A stretch of 64,000 nt of DNA from Torymus aiolomorphi (GCA_036365515.1 CM070873.1:23482257-23546256), one strand, 5' to 3'; positions 45,190 to 56,164 are shown, numbered from the stretch's first letter. Numbers and translations: made by a program. The notes: a model not told the origin generated them from the letters alone.

Positions 45190-46349
45190 AGACATTAAAG
45201 GAACAAAGAGTACAAAAGAGAGAGGAAGACTGATAAGGAACCAAGTATTAACGAAAAATGTCGGGCTTTATAACTGTAGATATACTTTAAATTACTAATT
45301 ATTTAAATGGAATTGAATGAAATTAAATGTAAGTAAGTTAAGCACGTGTAAATATCGGGAAAGTAGTGTATTATATGATATATGTAAAAAGCAACACGCT
45401 GTACATGGAATGAATGAATAAATATAAAAATAAATAAAATACATAAAACTGTACCTTCAAAATTTAATTGATAATAAAAATAAATTATGGCATAATTTGA
45501 ATGAATTTTCTTATATTTGTACGTGAAAATAATGAATTCCCGGGTGAAAATATAATATGCGATCTAATATTTTCACGCGGGCTATTTAATTATTTAAACA
45601 ATTGAAAGATTTTACAAATTTTTAACAGTATGTACATATATAAATATCGTTACAAATACATGTATATCCTTTATAAGTAAATACAGTTCAGATTAAAGTT
45701 ATAAAGAAGCAAAACTGTTCAAATTTGTATAATATATAAAAAATTAATAAATAGAAATGAGATATAGGGAAGGTATCATTATGGCTAGTAAATAATGTTT
45801 GCAGAAAAAAATGGTAATTTAATGAAAATTCTCGCAATTTATTGTATATAGTAAATATCAATACGTATTACGCGCGTGTTGGCGGGGAATCTGCTGTATT
45901 CGCTAAACAATTTAGTAGTAATTGCTGAATTCATTTATGAGTTCTGCTAAATGACTGGTCCGCAGATACTACTACTCGTTGGTCGGCTAAAATGGCTAGA
46001 GGTGGTCGGTAGATTTAACTGATCACCGTCTGCCGATGCCAGATCAGTCAAAATGACCGATGTCATCGGTCAAAATGAGTAAACATTTTTTTCCGTGTAC
46101 AACATCCGGCCATTGTTTCTTTAAGAGTAGATCTCGTAGAGTAGATCAAAAATTGTGCGGTTAAAAAATTGATTTTAGCTTTTTTGAGGTCATCCTACAA
46201 GTTTGAAAAAATCATAAACATTGTCTAGATGGCGTAATTTGAAATATTGAAAAAGTTTTGTTCATTAAGTTTATAGCTTTTTGTAAAAAAAAAAAAAAAA
46301 ATTAAATGTAAAAAGTCGGCCAACTAGTCCCGGTCTCCTCTAATCATAT

Positions 46350-46690
46350 AACCGTTTGTATAGGTTGATGATAAATTCATACACAGTTCTTAAACTTTCT
46401 ACTCGGGATAATGTTTGACCTAAGCTTTTAAACCTTATAAACACTGATAGAAAGAATCATTTGCCCCAAAGTCGTCAGCTTAACTGTTAAAAATCCAATA
46501 ACTGTTGAGATCACAGTAACTGGCACGCTTATCTTATTACTTAACAATTAGTATTCATAACTTAAAAAATCAAATATGAACTGTTAATGAATATTTCTTA
46601 AATATTAAGAAATATTCATTTGAGTAAAATATCATCAAAAATTATTTCGCAAATGAACCGTGCATTAGTTTAAAATGAGGCTTCCTATCA
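46350..46690. other. AT-rich stretch without recognisable features
   Basis: Contains AACTGTTAAAAATCCAATAAC near 46480, reminiscent of the ends of the miniature element at 46699, but no bounded element. Confidence 0.5.
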
Positions 46691-46698
46691 ATGTAGTA

Positions 46699-46807
46699 CA
46701 CTGTTAAAAATTTTCTGAAGTTACAGTTAAATTTAACTGAAATTTAATACAACTGTTGAAGTTTTATTACAGAATTTATTTTAAATTTCAGAAATTTTTT
46801 AACATTG
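46699..46807. mobile_element. TA-flanked miniature element (109 bp)
   Basis: CACTGTTAAAAATTTTCTGA at the left and TCAGAAATTTTTTAACATTG at the right are inverse copies beside TA (46697-46698 and 46808-46809). Size and TA target fit a Tc1/mariner-type miniature element. Confidence 0.7.
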
Positions 46808-46809
46808 TA

Positions 46810-47559
46810 ACCAACATCTAGTTGATCGCTTGCAGTTTATATTCTTTGGTAGCTCTTTTGTCTCCTGGTGTATGGCAAAGCTAAATTAAGAGTTAATATC
46901 TTCGAATTAATACATTCGAATTTACGCGCAGGAAGTTGGTTACACATGCACGTTTTTATGTCGAAGTTGATACATCGTGCACTCCAACGTATGCCTCGCG
47001 CAAAGCATATAATTCGCGATAAGACATCAAATCATGACACTGTTGCGCACTACGCTAAAAATCGTTGAACATTTTCATGAAAATTACAAAATTTTCTGAT
47101 GCAATTTTTATATTTATGTGGAAAAATATATATAAAATTTATAAATTTTTACTATACTTTTTTGTAATTTTTCTTACTGTTGCCATTTAATATTTATAAA
47201 GCCCGTATAAAAAGTATTAAAAATACAGTCGAAATTTTCTTCTTCAGTTCTCGTTAGCCCGTTACTGCGTTACTATACTCTCTAAATATGAATAATTGAG
47301 TAGTTTATATCCAATTTACGGGAGTTGGTTGGAAATGAGTTGATTTTAGCCTATCATTAATACAATGTTTGAGATATCATAAAAATTTGTTATTGCAAGT
47401 GTACCATGTCAAGAAAGACACGTCTTTGTAGAAAACTCCAGCTTGATATCAACGAAACAATGTACACCATTTCCGAAGCACCCATATAAAACTGCTTCTC
47501 GAGTCCGAACCTCAAAAAATAAAATGATAATACGCACCAAACGCTACGACGCATAAACC
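46810..47559. other. Unique-looking AT-rich DNA
   Basis: No repeat-family member or gene recognised. The 66-codon plus-strand frame at 46868 lacks any known motif. Confidence 0.55.
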
Positions 47560-48010
47560 ATATTTTTTTTAAATCTCGATCGCATTACCCTTCGCATATT
47601 AAATAAATCCAGCTCCCGGGCATTAAACAATGAATCGCGCGCACGCGTACAATCGTTGGCAAAAATTTCCGCGTGCAAAATTCAAATGAACTTCGTCCGC
47701 GTTGCCGTCCAACAGTGGCGAATCGACACGGCTGCATAGCAGCAGCCTCCCCGTCCGAGTGTGCACACTCACACACCAGCGCAATTTTATTGATTGTTAT
47801 ATTTCGCGCGCGAGAGCTCGGCGAACGAACGACCGAGCTCCCGGCATTTTTATGATTATATTCCATTTTCCATTTATTACGCGCAACCGTCTATGTATAT
47901 CACTCGAATTGGAATTAATCTCATTTTATCACCAGTATAAAGCCGTTTTCGTGTGCATGAATATAGCAAGTAATTGCGGCCCAACTTTTGAAAGCTTTTC
48001 TCATTAATGC
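47560..48010. promoter_or_regulatory. GC-richer low-copy island
   Basis: CGCGCGCACGCGTAC, TTCGCGCGCGAGAGCTCGGCG and the hairpin GAGCTCGG...CCGAGCTC (47813-47840) precede the TTAA foldback at 48057. Overlapping frames of 60-101 codons in three phases, none with domain signal. Confidence 0.3.
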
Positions 48011-48056
48011 CATTATATCGCCGCGAATGTCGTTAAGATTTTCTCCACTATTTTAA

Positions 48057-48663
48057 CGGGGTTCCATGGTCCTACCATTACCGACCGAGCAATTCACACA
48101 GTTTCAAGCTGATTAAAAATAAAATACGTCGAATCACAAAAAATCAAGAGAACACTTTTCTGTGTTTTTTAACGTACTATCGTCCAGTCAAGTTTGGAGT
48201 CGAAATATCAAGCCGTTTTTTCAAAAACTTTGAACGAAATTAAATTTCGCTTTGTATGTACTTGAAATTTCGAACGTTCATAGTGAACGAAAGATTTTTG
48301 CCATTTTCAGATTTAGCCGAATTTGGCTACTTAATACATTTAAAAAATGATAATAACTGTATCCCTTCACTTCTCACTCTTGCACTCACCACTTAAACCA
48401 CACATGAATTCTAACAAAAATTAGAAATTTTAAATTATAATATTTCGTTCATTACGAACGTTCGGAATTTCAAACACGTCTTTGTTCAAAGTTTTTGCAA
48501 AAATGACTTGATATTTCGATTCCAAACTTTGACTGGATGATAGAACGTTAAAATACACAGAAGAGTGTTCTCTTGATTTTTTGTGATTCGACGTATTTCG
48601 TTTTTAATTAGCTTGAAACTGTGTGAATTGCTCGGTCGGTAATGGTACGAGTATGGCACCCCC
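48057..48663. mobile_element. TTAA-type foldback palindrome with family B at its centre
   Basis: Arms of about 195 bp: CCTACCATTACCGACCGAGC against GCTCGGTCGGTAATGGTACG; AATACGTCGAATCACAAAAA against TTTTTGTGATTCGACGTATT; AAGAGAACACTTTTCTGTGT against ACACAGAAGAGTGTTCTCTT. Left end beside TTAA (48053-48056), right end beside TTAG (48664). The right end read inward gives GGGGGTG, as in the foldback at 57447. A family B element sits within about 15 bp of the dyad. Confidence 0.88.
48258..48479 (+). mobile_element. Family B element at palindrome centre
   Basis: GTACTTGAAATTTCGAAC to AATTTCAAACACGT. Flanks CTTTGTAT and CTTTGTTC agree at 6 of 8. The interior is more diverged than other copies. Confidence 0.9.
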
Positions 48664-48799
48664 TTAGGCTGTTCAATTTCAGCTGTATATTCAGTTCAAT
48701 CAATTGGTTATGTGCATGGTTTTGCAATTCGGTTGTTGTGAACTTTGCTTTCTACAATGTTTCCTAAAATTCGCAATCAATTATTAATTCGCATCGAGT

Positions 48800-49330
48800 A
48801 TTAATTTATATTTCATATACCCGGCAGCAACGCGCGCCATATCAACCTTGAAACAGCTCGATAAGCCCAACAACTTCTTCCGGCAGGGATTTCGCAAAAA
48901 CCAACCGGCCGTATAAACCCTCCTCCCGTCGACAATAAGCCCTCCTCATATAACCTGTTGCGAAATTTTCTGCGCGATCCGATCATCGATCGACAGAATA
49001 GCACACACTCGTCGAGCCGGCCCCTAGGGCTAAATAGCCGTGCTCACGGGATAATCCCGAACGAACGATTATTCATGCGCGGTCCTTATCGCCGGCCGCA
49101 CAGCTCCTCTGCGCAACCTCGCGCAAGCCAATAACCTCCTGCCGCGTCTGGGGATGTTTTTTCCACGTCGCAAGTGTATGTGTGTATGGATTTTCGTCGT
49201 CTATGTAGCTGGTAACGGTTACCGCTGGGAAAATATTGATGAACAAGGGGGGATTGGAGTTCTCGATTGTTGCGTTGGAATTGTCAAGTTTTAATGAGAT
49301 GGTCCTACGTTGCATTGTCATGTGGTAGAA
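48800..49330. promoter_or_regulatory. GC-richer low-copy island
   Basis: CAACGCGCGCCATATC, TCTGCGCGATCCGATCATCG, GAACGAACGATTATTCATGC and GCCGGCCGCACAGC. Minus-strand frames of 63 and 82 codons have no recognisable domain. Candidate regulatory DNA. Confidence 0.32.
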
Positions 49331-49543
49331 TGGTGATCTGGTATTGTAAAAACTTATGTGGGTACATCTGTTTTTGTTGTGTCGTTGAAAAACGTCGTGA
49401 AGGATTTAGAAAGTAATTGAAGTATTATTGAATATATGAGAAAATATGAGAAAAATAATATGTAACCATACAAAATTGCAAAGGAAATTACTTAGCATAT
49501 TTGTTATTGCAAATCCACTTTCATTTTCTGGTTCATTGGCAGA

Positions 49544-49596
49544 CTTGAGAACTAATTTTCTGTGTAATATTTTATAGTATTTTCCATTAGGTAAGT
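49544..49596 (+). promoter_or_regulatory. Candidate recursive splice site
   Basis: GAACTAATTTTCTG (branch-point-like CTAAT), then AGTATTTTCCATTAG, directly followed by GTAAGT at 49591. The pyrimidine tract is weaker and the acceptor is TAG rather than CAG, so this is the least certain of the three plus-strand sites. It lies 16.2 kb after the first. Confidence 0.4.
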
Positions 49597-50443
49597 CAAC
49601 TCTCTGACATTTGTATAGTATTAAGAATTAACAATGCTTTCTTCTAGTATAGGAGGGAGCCTAGAATAAAAACCAGATATCGGGCTATGTTATTTTTTGA
49701 GGAATATTTTATTGTTATTGTGCATTTGCTTGGCATAACAGCAATAGTCTAATCAACTTTTTAGAGAGAGTTAGAGTTTTTCAAAGTATAAAAATTAATA
49801 TATTTTGCTAAAGTTAATAAAATATGATGATATTTCTTATAATAGGTATAACTACTTTATTTTTTATTTTTTTTTTTTTTCAATTCTACCTCTAACTATA
49901 AAAAATTAACTTTTTTTTTTATTGCGTTTCGCACAAAAATCGAATACATTATTGTAAAGTAATATCGGATATCAAATATAGCCTTTCAGCTTTATATGAA
50001 AAATCCATATAATCTATTTATATTGATTAAATAAATTTGATATCAGAACCTCAGTATATAGTAACTTGATTTATTACTTTCAATGAACATAAATTCCTTT
50101 TAATTATCTAAAAAAATCACCATAACAAATTTTGTCAGTGAAAAACATAGCTATGGTAATTGAAACTGTTATAACAAAGGCGAGATTTATAAAGACTTTT
50201 TTGCTCTAAAGTATCAGCATATAACACGAGTACAAAATTTAATATTAATTTTTAAACAAACAATGTTACTATCCAATTTTACTCCAAAACTTTTTCTTCG
50301 AGATGTAATCGTTAACTTTCTTTATTCTTTAACAAAATTTCCATTAATTTTTCACTAATGAATTATATTTTTAGTAATGATGATATGAACTGAAAAAATC
50401 CAACTTTATTAAGTTGATGTAGGATACCGACATAATTTTTCAG
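49597..50443. other. AT-rich stretch without recognisable features
   Basis: Poly-T rich near 49857-49920. No gene or repeat-family member seen. Confidence 0.6.
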
Positions 50444-50726
50444 AGTATATTTTGTGGAAATTCCAACAGAATCACTCAAAAAAAATTCTGATTGTGAGTA
50501 TAGTATTTATGTATTCGGAGGGCATGACAATTGCGTTCTTCCAAAGAAATGTTTGATAGTTAATTTATTAAATAATAAAATTGAGTTGACTTTAGACTCC
50601 ACATTCTGTATGGACAGATGTATTATTATTTTGAATTCTATATTCTCATATCCAAAAATAATATTACGTGTAAAAACACATTTTCCCTTATTTCTCGTAC
50701 TCTGTAGAAGACAAAAAAGTCAAGGA
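50444..50726 (+). CDS. Candidate internal exon, unknown product
   Basis: ACATAATTTTTCAG at 50430-50443 is a good 3' splice site and GGAG/GTAAGT at 50726-50727 a strong 5' splice site. One frame is open through all 283 bp, about 94 residues, including EYSIYVFGGHDNCVLPKKC and CMDRCIIILNSI with six cysteines. I recognise no domain, and codon composition is simply AT-rich. Same strand as the recursive-splice sites. It may be a rare or alternative exon of a host gene, or a chance frame between two splice-like motifs. Confidence 0.22.
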
Positions 50727-50879
50727 GGTAAGTAACCTTCACAATGACAAATCAGTTTTTAAAAAATTTAATAATCAGCCATTTTTGGGATTATCGCGCC
50801 GCTTTTTTCGTAAAATCCATTATTTTTGTTTGCCGAAAAAAAAGACAATTAAAAGCGTATCACGCAGGGATAAACTGCG

Positions 50880-51060
50880 TGCACCGGAAAAGCTGTATTA
50901 TCCTTCTTTCTTACTCGGCTGTGCTCAATGCCGCTTGGCTCGCGGCCAACATTGACTAAACTGCGCGACGCCTCGACTCGTCTCCTTTACCTTTCGACAC
51001 TTCTTCCGAAGGTCCGCTCATCGGTTCGCTCTTTAAGGGATGCTTGTGAATTGCCGTGTT
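50880..51060. promoter_or_regulatory. Small GC-richer island
   Basis: GCTGTGCTCAATGCCGCTTG and GCGCGACGCCTCGACTCGTC, ending at the family A element. No domain in the overlapping frames. Confidence 0.25.
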
Positions 51061-51068
51061 TGATAGTA

Positions 51069-51291
51069 ATGGGTCTGAAGTTCGCATCGTTGGAGTGCAA
51101 CGAAATAATTTTTTACGATTGATTAAAGTTATTGAACAATAGAAATTTTATCGAAATTTTTGTTATAAAGTTATTTTATACTATAAAACCCTAAATCTAC
51201 ACGAAAAATTAATATTAACTTGTATAAACTTAAAGTAAAATGAATTATTTTTTATTTCGTTGCACTCCAACGTTGCAAACTTCAGACCCAT
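51069..51291 (+). mobile_element. Family A hAT-like miniature element
   Basis: ATGGGTCTGAAGTTCGCATC to GCAAACTTCAGACCCAT. Perfect duplication TGATAGTA (51061-51068 and 51292-51299). Closest to the copy at 22883 (shared ACACGAAAAATTAATATTAAC). Confidence 0.95.
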
Positions 51292-51299
51292 TGATAGTA

Positions 51300-52165
51300 G
51301 CTAATTTCATGACCTGGCTGGTTCGTTACATTTAGTTAGTGTGATATTTCGCTGGTGTCTTGCGAGTGCGATTTGTTTAATCCTTTGAGAGACAAGTTAA
51401 ATTTAAATATAATAGAGTTTATAGTGAATTATAACTTTTCATGATTTAAATATGGAGTATGTTAGTTTCGGATAAAAATTTGTTCAACATGTTGCTATAT
51501 AAAGTAATAACTAATTAGAATCTTTAGAATATTTACATCGTTTGAAAAGTCACAAATTTTGCAGTTTTTGATGAAAAATAAAGTTTAAAGAATGAGTCAG
51601 CACTTCCAAGGAAGAGGCGTCAATAAATCTCTATTTTGCCTGAAAGTTATAATGAGGAAAGTTGTTTGAGCTTTTGTTCTTTACCCCAGTACCATGAATC
51701 CAAGTGTTTTTCTTTGCTCGTGAAAATAAGAGTGTATTCAAAGAGAAAGTTATTTCACTCACAACTTATATTTTTGATGATTTATTGTAAAGTAGCAAAG
51801 TGACGATAAATTTAGTGAATTCCCTTTAAAATGAAAATGATTTTTATGAAAAAATCTAGGTCGCGAAAGAAGTTCTTGAATCCAAGAGAACTAAATTTCG
51901 AAAAGGAAAAGTCAGGGTAGGCAGAAAACTTTTTTTGAACCATTGACTAAAAGAACAGGTATTCAAACTATTATTAGTACGATTTCAAAAGTAAAATTCT
52001 ATTTTTTATAATATCAAGAGGCTTTTTGTCTTACCCGATATATTATTCCTTGTCCTTCGACCATCCGTCCTTCCTTTTTCTATACATACCGACCAATCAA
52101 CTGATTAACAAATCTATCAAGTGCATCGCTACATAAATATCGCATCGTTAGCTTTGGTATTGCAC
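51300..52165. other. Unique-looking DNA, nothing recognised
   Basis: AT-rich to mixed composition. No gene, repeat-family member or splice-bounded frame seen. Confidence 0.55.
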
Positions 52166-52167
52166 TA

Positions 52168-52438
52168 CACTGAAAAAAATTTGGCACTCCAGCTGACCCG
52201 ATGAGTACATACGCTACGCCGAAATTAGGGTCGAATGTTGTACCGCGGTTCGGCACATCTCCTGCCCCGTACTGGCACAGCTCCTGTCCCGTAAAAGCGT
52301 CGCGCGCCTCGTACTGGCACAGTTCCTGTCCCGTTCGGGACAAACGCTGTGCCAAAAGTGGGTGGTCTGACACACGCAGCGAAGGGGGCGCTGACGAACT
52401 GTGATGGAAACAGACGCCGTGCCAAATTTTTTTCAGTG
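52168..52438. mobile_element. TA-flanked miniature element with GC-rich repeated interior
   Basis: CACTGAAAAAAATTTGGCAC and its exact 20-bp inverse GTGCCAAATTTTTTTCAGTG, beside TA (52166-52167 and 52439-52440). The interior repeats TACTGGCACAG(C/T)TCCTGTCCCG about twice (52269, 52313). Mariner-type target and ends; interior unrelated to the ends of the element at 41920 beyond CAC-GAAAAAAAT. The minus-strand frame with a repeated TGQELCQY word is a by-product of the internal repeat. Confidence 0.88.
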
Positions 52439-52479
52439 TAGATATTTAAAAGTTATATGAAATCTAAATAAAGTCTCTT

Positions 52480-53000
52480 GCCACATATGAAAGTACTTAC
52501 CTCATCCGTTAAATCATTGTCATCACTCAGTTATGATATCTCGTCACAACAGGGTCACCAAGGTCACTTTACAGCTGTTCTGCATCCATCCCCAATCGCG
52601 TTCTCTAACCTCAAACTCTCTAGCATCAAAGTCAAAAACAGCTTCTGTCACCATTGTTCGGAATAATCACGCGTAACGCTATATCCCGCGAAACAATGCA
52701 TTCTCTCATCGCAACGAATCGATAAACCCTCTCTCAGAACGTCTTCATCTCTCCCTGCCTCTCTTGCACGCGCTTGTAATCAATTAGTCAGATGTTGACG
52801 TCGAGTTTGTACAGCTATTTGCCGGTGTAGTAGCTGCGTATCGTTAGGATTTACACCCGAGTGCCCATGAATAGTCATACGACGCGATCCCGTCCCGGCT
52901 GATCGATGATCCGGAAATGGAACCACGATCGCAGTGTCGCGTGAACGACCAGAAAATTTTGAGTTTTTGCACGAATGTCGGGTGTGATCAGTGATGTATT
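52480..53000. promoter_or_regulatory. GC-richer low-copy island
   Basis: TCACGCGTAACGCTATATCC, CTTGCACGCGCTTGTAATC, ACGCGATCCCGTCCCGGCTG and CAGTGTCGCGTGAACGACC. A donor-like GATGAG/GTAAGT is readable on the minus strand at 52505-52494, without an acceptor or open frame. Confidence 0.3.
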
Positions 53001-53977
53001 GTAAGGATCGATCTTTGTGTTATAATGTCTTGAGAGTTTTTGCAGTGTAAGTTAGAGTGTGTTTTGTCGTGTTTTTGAATGAACTGCGTAGTGAAGAAGT
53101 TAGGCATGTAGAAGTTGTTGTAACGCGATGTCTCATTATATACTGATTGTTTTACCAAAAACATAGAACTTTTAATAACCATTAACATAATACAATTTTA
53201 TTGAAACTATACACCCTAATTGTTTGTTATCACATAAGAATCTACCTAAATCATTATTACAAATTTTAATATTTACATCTTTTTGCAAAAGGACTATTAT
53301 GACGTCTGATTAGATAATTCGGTCAACAGCCATATCAAATGTGGTCTTTTTCGTTGAGTGTGATGTACGAGAGATTTAGGTATTTAAATAGTAACAATGA
53401 CCAACATGACAGTTAGGGTATCAACATTTTTCATTGCAATGATGATGGCAATCAATAAATTTTGAAGTAGTTTTCTTAATAGAATTGAAATTGAATTGGA
53501 AGGAAGAGAAGCCTTTGAATGCTGGTATCCCTCCTAATTGAACTCAATGTAGAAGAGCTTATCACAAAATTGACCTAATTCCAATAATTAATGCACTGCG
53601 CAAGCGACTCTCTCGAGACTGCACAACGATCTTTCAATTCTACAACTTTATGAATTTGTATTATGGTATTTAAGTAAGACAAAATAATATCATAAACGCT
53701 ACTTGAATTTTTTGAATTTATTTTATAATAGGTATAATAGATATGTTGATATTGGGGTACTTCAATGACTCACGGTTTTTGATTTTCCATACTTGTTTAC
53801 ACAAATCATATTTCCTGTAACGCAATGTAAATGTCAATATTATTGCGTTAGATTCGAGATAAAAATTTTTATCTACAATTCCATTCCTAAGCTAAAATAA
53901 GTCTAATAATTTGATGTACACTACATTTGGTAAATGTTAAACATTATGTTATAACAATGATTTTTATGCTACACTAG
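53000..53977. other. AT-rich stretch without recognisable features
   Basis: No gene or repeat-family member recognised. Confidence 0.55.
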
Positions 53978-54240
53978 CTAAATTCAAACGCCCTTCACGC
54001 GTCATATTTTGTTTTTGAGTTTATAGACGTGTTCTTTTGTATAATTTTAATTTTTTTTCTGCAAATAATAAGATAATTAGACAAATCTTATAAGCAAGAA
54101 CTTAATTTTAATTTTTAATACTTTATTTTATGTATTTTCAAATCCTTATGTTCGATCCTTTGATTTTATAAAATTTAAACATAGTATTAATTCAGTCTTT
54201 AAATGCTTTACAACATCCGGTCATCGTTTTTAAAGAGTTA
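53978..54240 (+). repeat. Dispersed repeat, uninterrupted copy (empty site)
   Basis: Matches the host repeat around 41636-41919 and 46100-46140. TAAATTCAAACGCCCTTCAC with GTCATATTTTGTTTTTGAG opens it, and TCTTTAAATGCTTTACAACA closes it with no insertion at the TA (54209-54210). The GC-rich word near the start (ACGCCCTTCACGCGT against ACGCGCTGCGCGC) is an imperfect palindrome in both copies. Confidence 0.65.
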
Positions 54241-54265
54241 ATAAATGTTTTGAGTTTTGTAATAA

Positions 54266-54491
54266 ATGGGTCTGAAGTTTGCATCGTTAGAATGCAACGA
54301 AATAATTTTTTACGATTGATTAAAGTTATTAAACAATGGAAATTTTATCTAAACCTTTGTTTTAAAGTTAATTTATACTATAAAACACTAAATCTACACG
54401 CAAAATTAATATTATTTAATATAAACGTGAAGCAAAATGAATTATTTTTTTTTATTTCGTTGGACTCCAACGTTGCAAACTTCAGACCCAT
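54266..54491 (+). mobile_element. Family A hAT-like miniature element
   Basis: ATGGGTCTGAAGTTTGCATC to GCAAACTTCAGACCCAT. Perfect duplication TGTAATAA (54258-54265 and 54492-54499). Young-looking subfamily shared with the copies at 24969 and 33856. Confidence 0.95.
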
Positions 54492-54730
54492 TGTAATAAA
54501 ATGGCATCACGTTAGTATTATTGCAGTGATTAATGAATATATGTGCAGCTGCGGTTCATTATTGTTGACATATTAGATTTAGCAATTATAAAAAATACAC
54601 TACTGTATTATGATGTTTGTTAAACACCGCTGAATTGTATTTTTTTTTATTTATAATTCCTTTTACTGTATCCGTAGACAATTATAAGTTTTCTTATAGA
54701 ATTACATCACTTACTATTCTTTTAATTGAA

Positions 54731-54825
54731 AATAATAAATGAAGAAAGAGTATTATATTATTTAATATATTAAAGTGATAATAAATGAAGAAAGAGTATT
54801 ATATTATTAATATATTAAAGTGATG
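54731..54825 (+). repeat. 48-bp tandem doublet
   Basis: ATAATAAATGAAGAAAGAGT at 54732 and 54780, each continuing through ATTATATTAT and TAATATATTAAAGTGAT. The copies are nearly identical, so the duplication is recent. Confidence 0.93.
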
Positions 54826-55379
54826 ATTCAGAAGATGGAAAATCCCCTATCATTAACAATTACTTTTTTGGTTTATAATTAAAAATCGGATTTCCATAAT
54901 TGTTAGCAATAGGCCGTTTTTATTCTATATATTATTTTAAAAAATCTTTACAAAAATGTTTTATGTTCGAAGAAATAATTTTATACCGCTTCTAACTTTT
55001 TACTGCGATCAAATTTTAAAAGAAACAATGAACATTTACCTCTTTGTATTTCAATATCTTTATGGCCTTTCTCAAGTTTACGACCTTTGTTATCAAACGC
55101 AGATATGAATAGAAATTCTGACTGAGGTGTAAACGCGTTGCACGTGTGCATTTCGTATAAATGTTATTTTCCAACATCTTTGTATTGAATTAAAATGTCA
55201 TTTATCAAATATAACTTTTATAAATAATTGTATTGAAATTACATCATTCTTTGATAAACAATTATAATATACAGAAATATATTTTATACTTAGCAAATTA
55301 TCACCAGACCTTCGTATGTAAAACCTTTCTATGTGCAAACATTGTACTAAAATTATTAGCATTGGTGAATAACCACAAA
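54826..55379. other. AT-rich stretch without recognisable features
   Basis: No gene or repeat-family member recognised. A long minus-strand frame (55198-55680) begins in the island to the right and has no domain. Confidence 0.5.
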
Positions 55380-55800
55380 TTAAATGTCTTGAAAAATTCG
55401 ATGCGCAGTTTTGGCAGGAATTTGCAAACCCATACATCGTAAAGTATTTCCCGAAGCGAACACACGAATGCACGAAAGAATGAACGAATAAATAAATAAA
55501 AATACTAATCTCTTGCGCAAACGAACGGCCCATGAACAAAGTAGTCAATGCCAGTGACGAGGGGCGATTCTCTTTTGCAAAATCCCAATGAATAAAACGA
55601 GCGGAGCGGGAGGGAAAGAGAGAAAAAGCGTGCGTTTCTGCAAATGCGCTTAAAAAGCGCTGGTTGGTCGGAGCAGACACTACGCTCGTTCGTTCGAATT
55701 TAATTAATTAATTGGGAACGATGGGTGCACGAGAGGGTAGGGGGAAACAAAGCGCTCGTTTCGCAGGGAAAACAGATGTTTGTAGATTTGTCGGGGATGA
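55380..55800. promoter_or_regulatory. GC-richer low-copy island
   Basis: GAGCGGAGCGGGAGGGAAAG, AAAAAGCGCTGGTTGGTCGG and CTCGTTCGTTCGAATTTAAT. The segment GCGCTGGTTGGTCGGAGCAGAC resembles AGCGCTGATTGGTCGAGGCG in the palindrome arm at 23234, a possible shared repeat piece. No supported gene. Confidence 0.3.
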
Positions 55801-55939
55801 TGGTACAGAGACGATTTCATGGGAGTTTTGATTTGTTAAATGATGCAATGCAAAAGTATTGTTGAAATTAGTGGATATGTCAAACTATAAATGGCAATTT
55901 ATAACAACTGGAAGTTACATATTCAAATATAAAAATAAA

Positions 55940-56164
55940 ATGGGTCTGAAGTTTGCATCATTGGAATGCAACGAAATAATTTTTTATGATTGATTAAAAC
56001 TATTAAACAATGGAAATTTTATCTAAACCTTTGTTATATAATTATTTTATACCATAAAACACTAAATCTACACACAAAATTAATATTATTTAGTATAAAC
56101 GTGAAGTAAAATGAATTATTTTTTTTATTTCGTTGCATTCCAACGTTGCAAACTTCGGACCCGT
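55940..56164 (+). mobile_element. Family A hAT-like miniature element
   Basis: ATGGGTCTGAAGTTTGCATC to GCAAACTTCGGACCCGT. Perfect duplication AAAATAAA (55932-55939 and 56165-56172). Confidence 0.94.

Larger units (their letters stand above)
42293..45439 (+). mobile_element. 5'-truncated non-LTR retrotransposon (LINE)
   Basis: A 3.15 kb insertion between 15-bp target duplications TACATAAAACTGCAC (42278-42292) and TACATAAAACTGTAC (45440-45454). The 3' end is an A-rich tail with AATAAATATAAAAATAAATA. It holds the linker, reverse transcriptase and C-terminal zinc-knuckle part of an ORF2-type protein; no endonuclease domain is present, so it was truncated at insertion. The coding strand is strikingly purine-rich. 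It sits inside the foldback element 41920-46097 and itself carries a family A element at 44487. Confidence 0.92.
41920..46097. mobile_element. TA-flanked foldback element (mariner-type target) split by a retrotransposon
   Basis: Arms of about 230 bp: CACGGAAAAAAATGTTTACG against GTAAACATTTTTTTCCGTG; GACCGATGACATCGGTCATT against AATGACCGATGTCATCGGTC; CCAACGAGTAGTAGTA against its inverse near 45968. TA at 41918-41919 and 46098-46099. The uninterrupted copy of the host repeat at 54209 has a single TA, which shows the empty site. The retrotransposon 42293-45439 lies between the arms; without it the element is about 1.0 kb. Confidence 0.88.
41636..46140 (+). repeat. Dispersed repeat, copy interrupted by the mariner-type element
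   Basis: 41636-41919 plus 46100-46140 matches 53978-54240: CCAAACGCGCTGCGCGCATA with CTATTTTGTTTTTGAG at the start, and TCTTTAAATGCTTTA / CAACATCCGG at the end. The element 41920-46097 splits the word TTTACAACATCCGG at its TA. The family of this host repeat is unknown to me. Confidence 0.65.
41086..46345. mobile_element. Possible outer element with GGGGCAAGTTGGC-type ends
   Basis: AGTGAGCCTGGGGCAAGTTGGC at about 41085 is loosely the inverse of GCCAACTAGTCCCGGTCTCC at 46318-46338, and TATATAATTA / TAATCATATA extend the match outward. Everything at 41.6-46.1 kb would then be nested in it. Similarity is imperfect and no target duplication is certain. Confidence 0.3.

Noticed and set aside
41920..46097. 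The whole segment as an autonomous DNA transposon encoding its own polymerase
   Set aside because: The reverse transcriptase is bounded by its own 15-bp target duplications and A-rich tail, so it is a LINE inserted between the arms, not cargo of the foldback.
52490..52700. Minus-strand exon ending GATGAG/GTAAGT
   Set aside because: Stops in the frames leading to the donor and no acceptor at a sensible distance.
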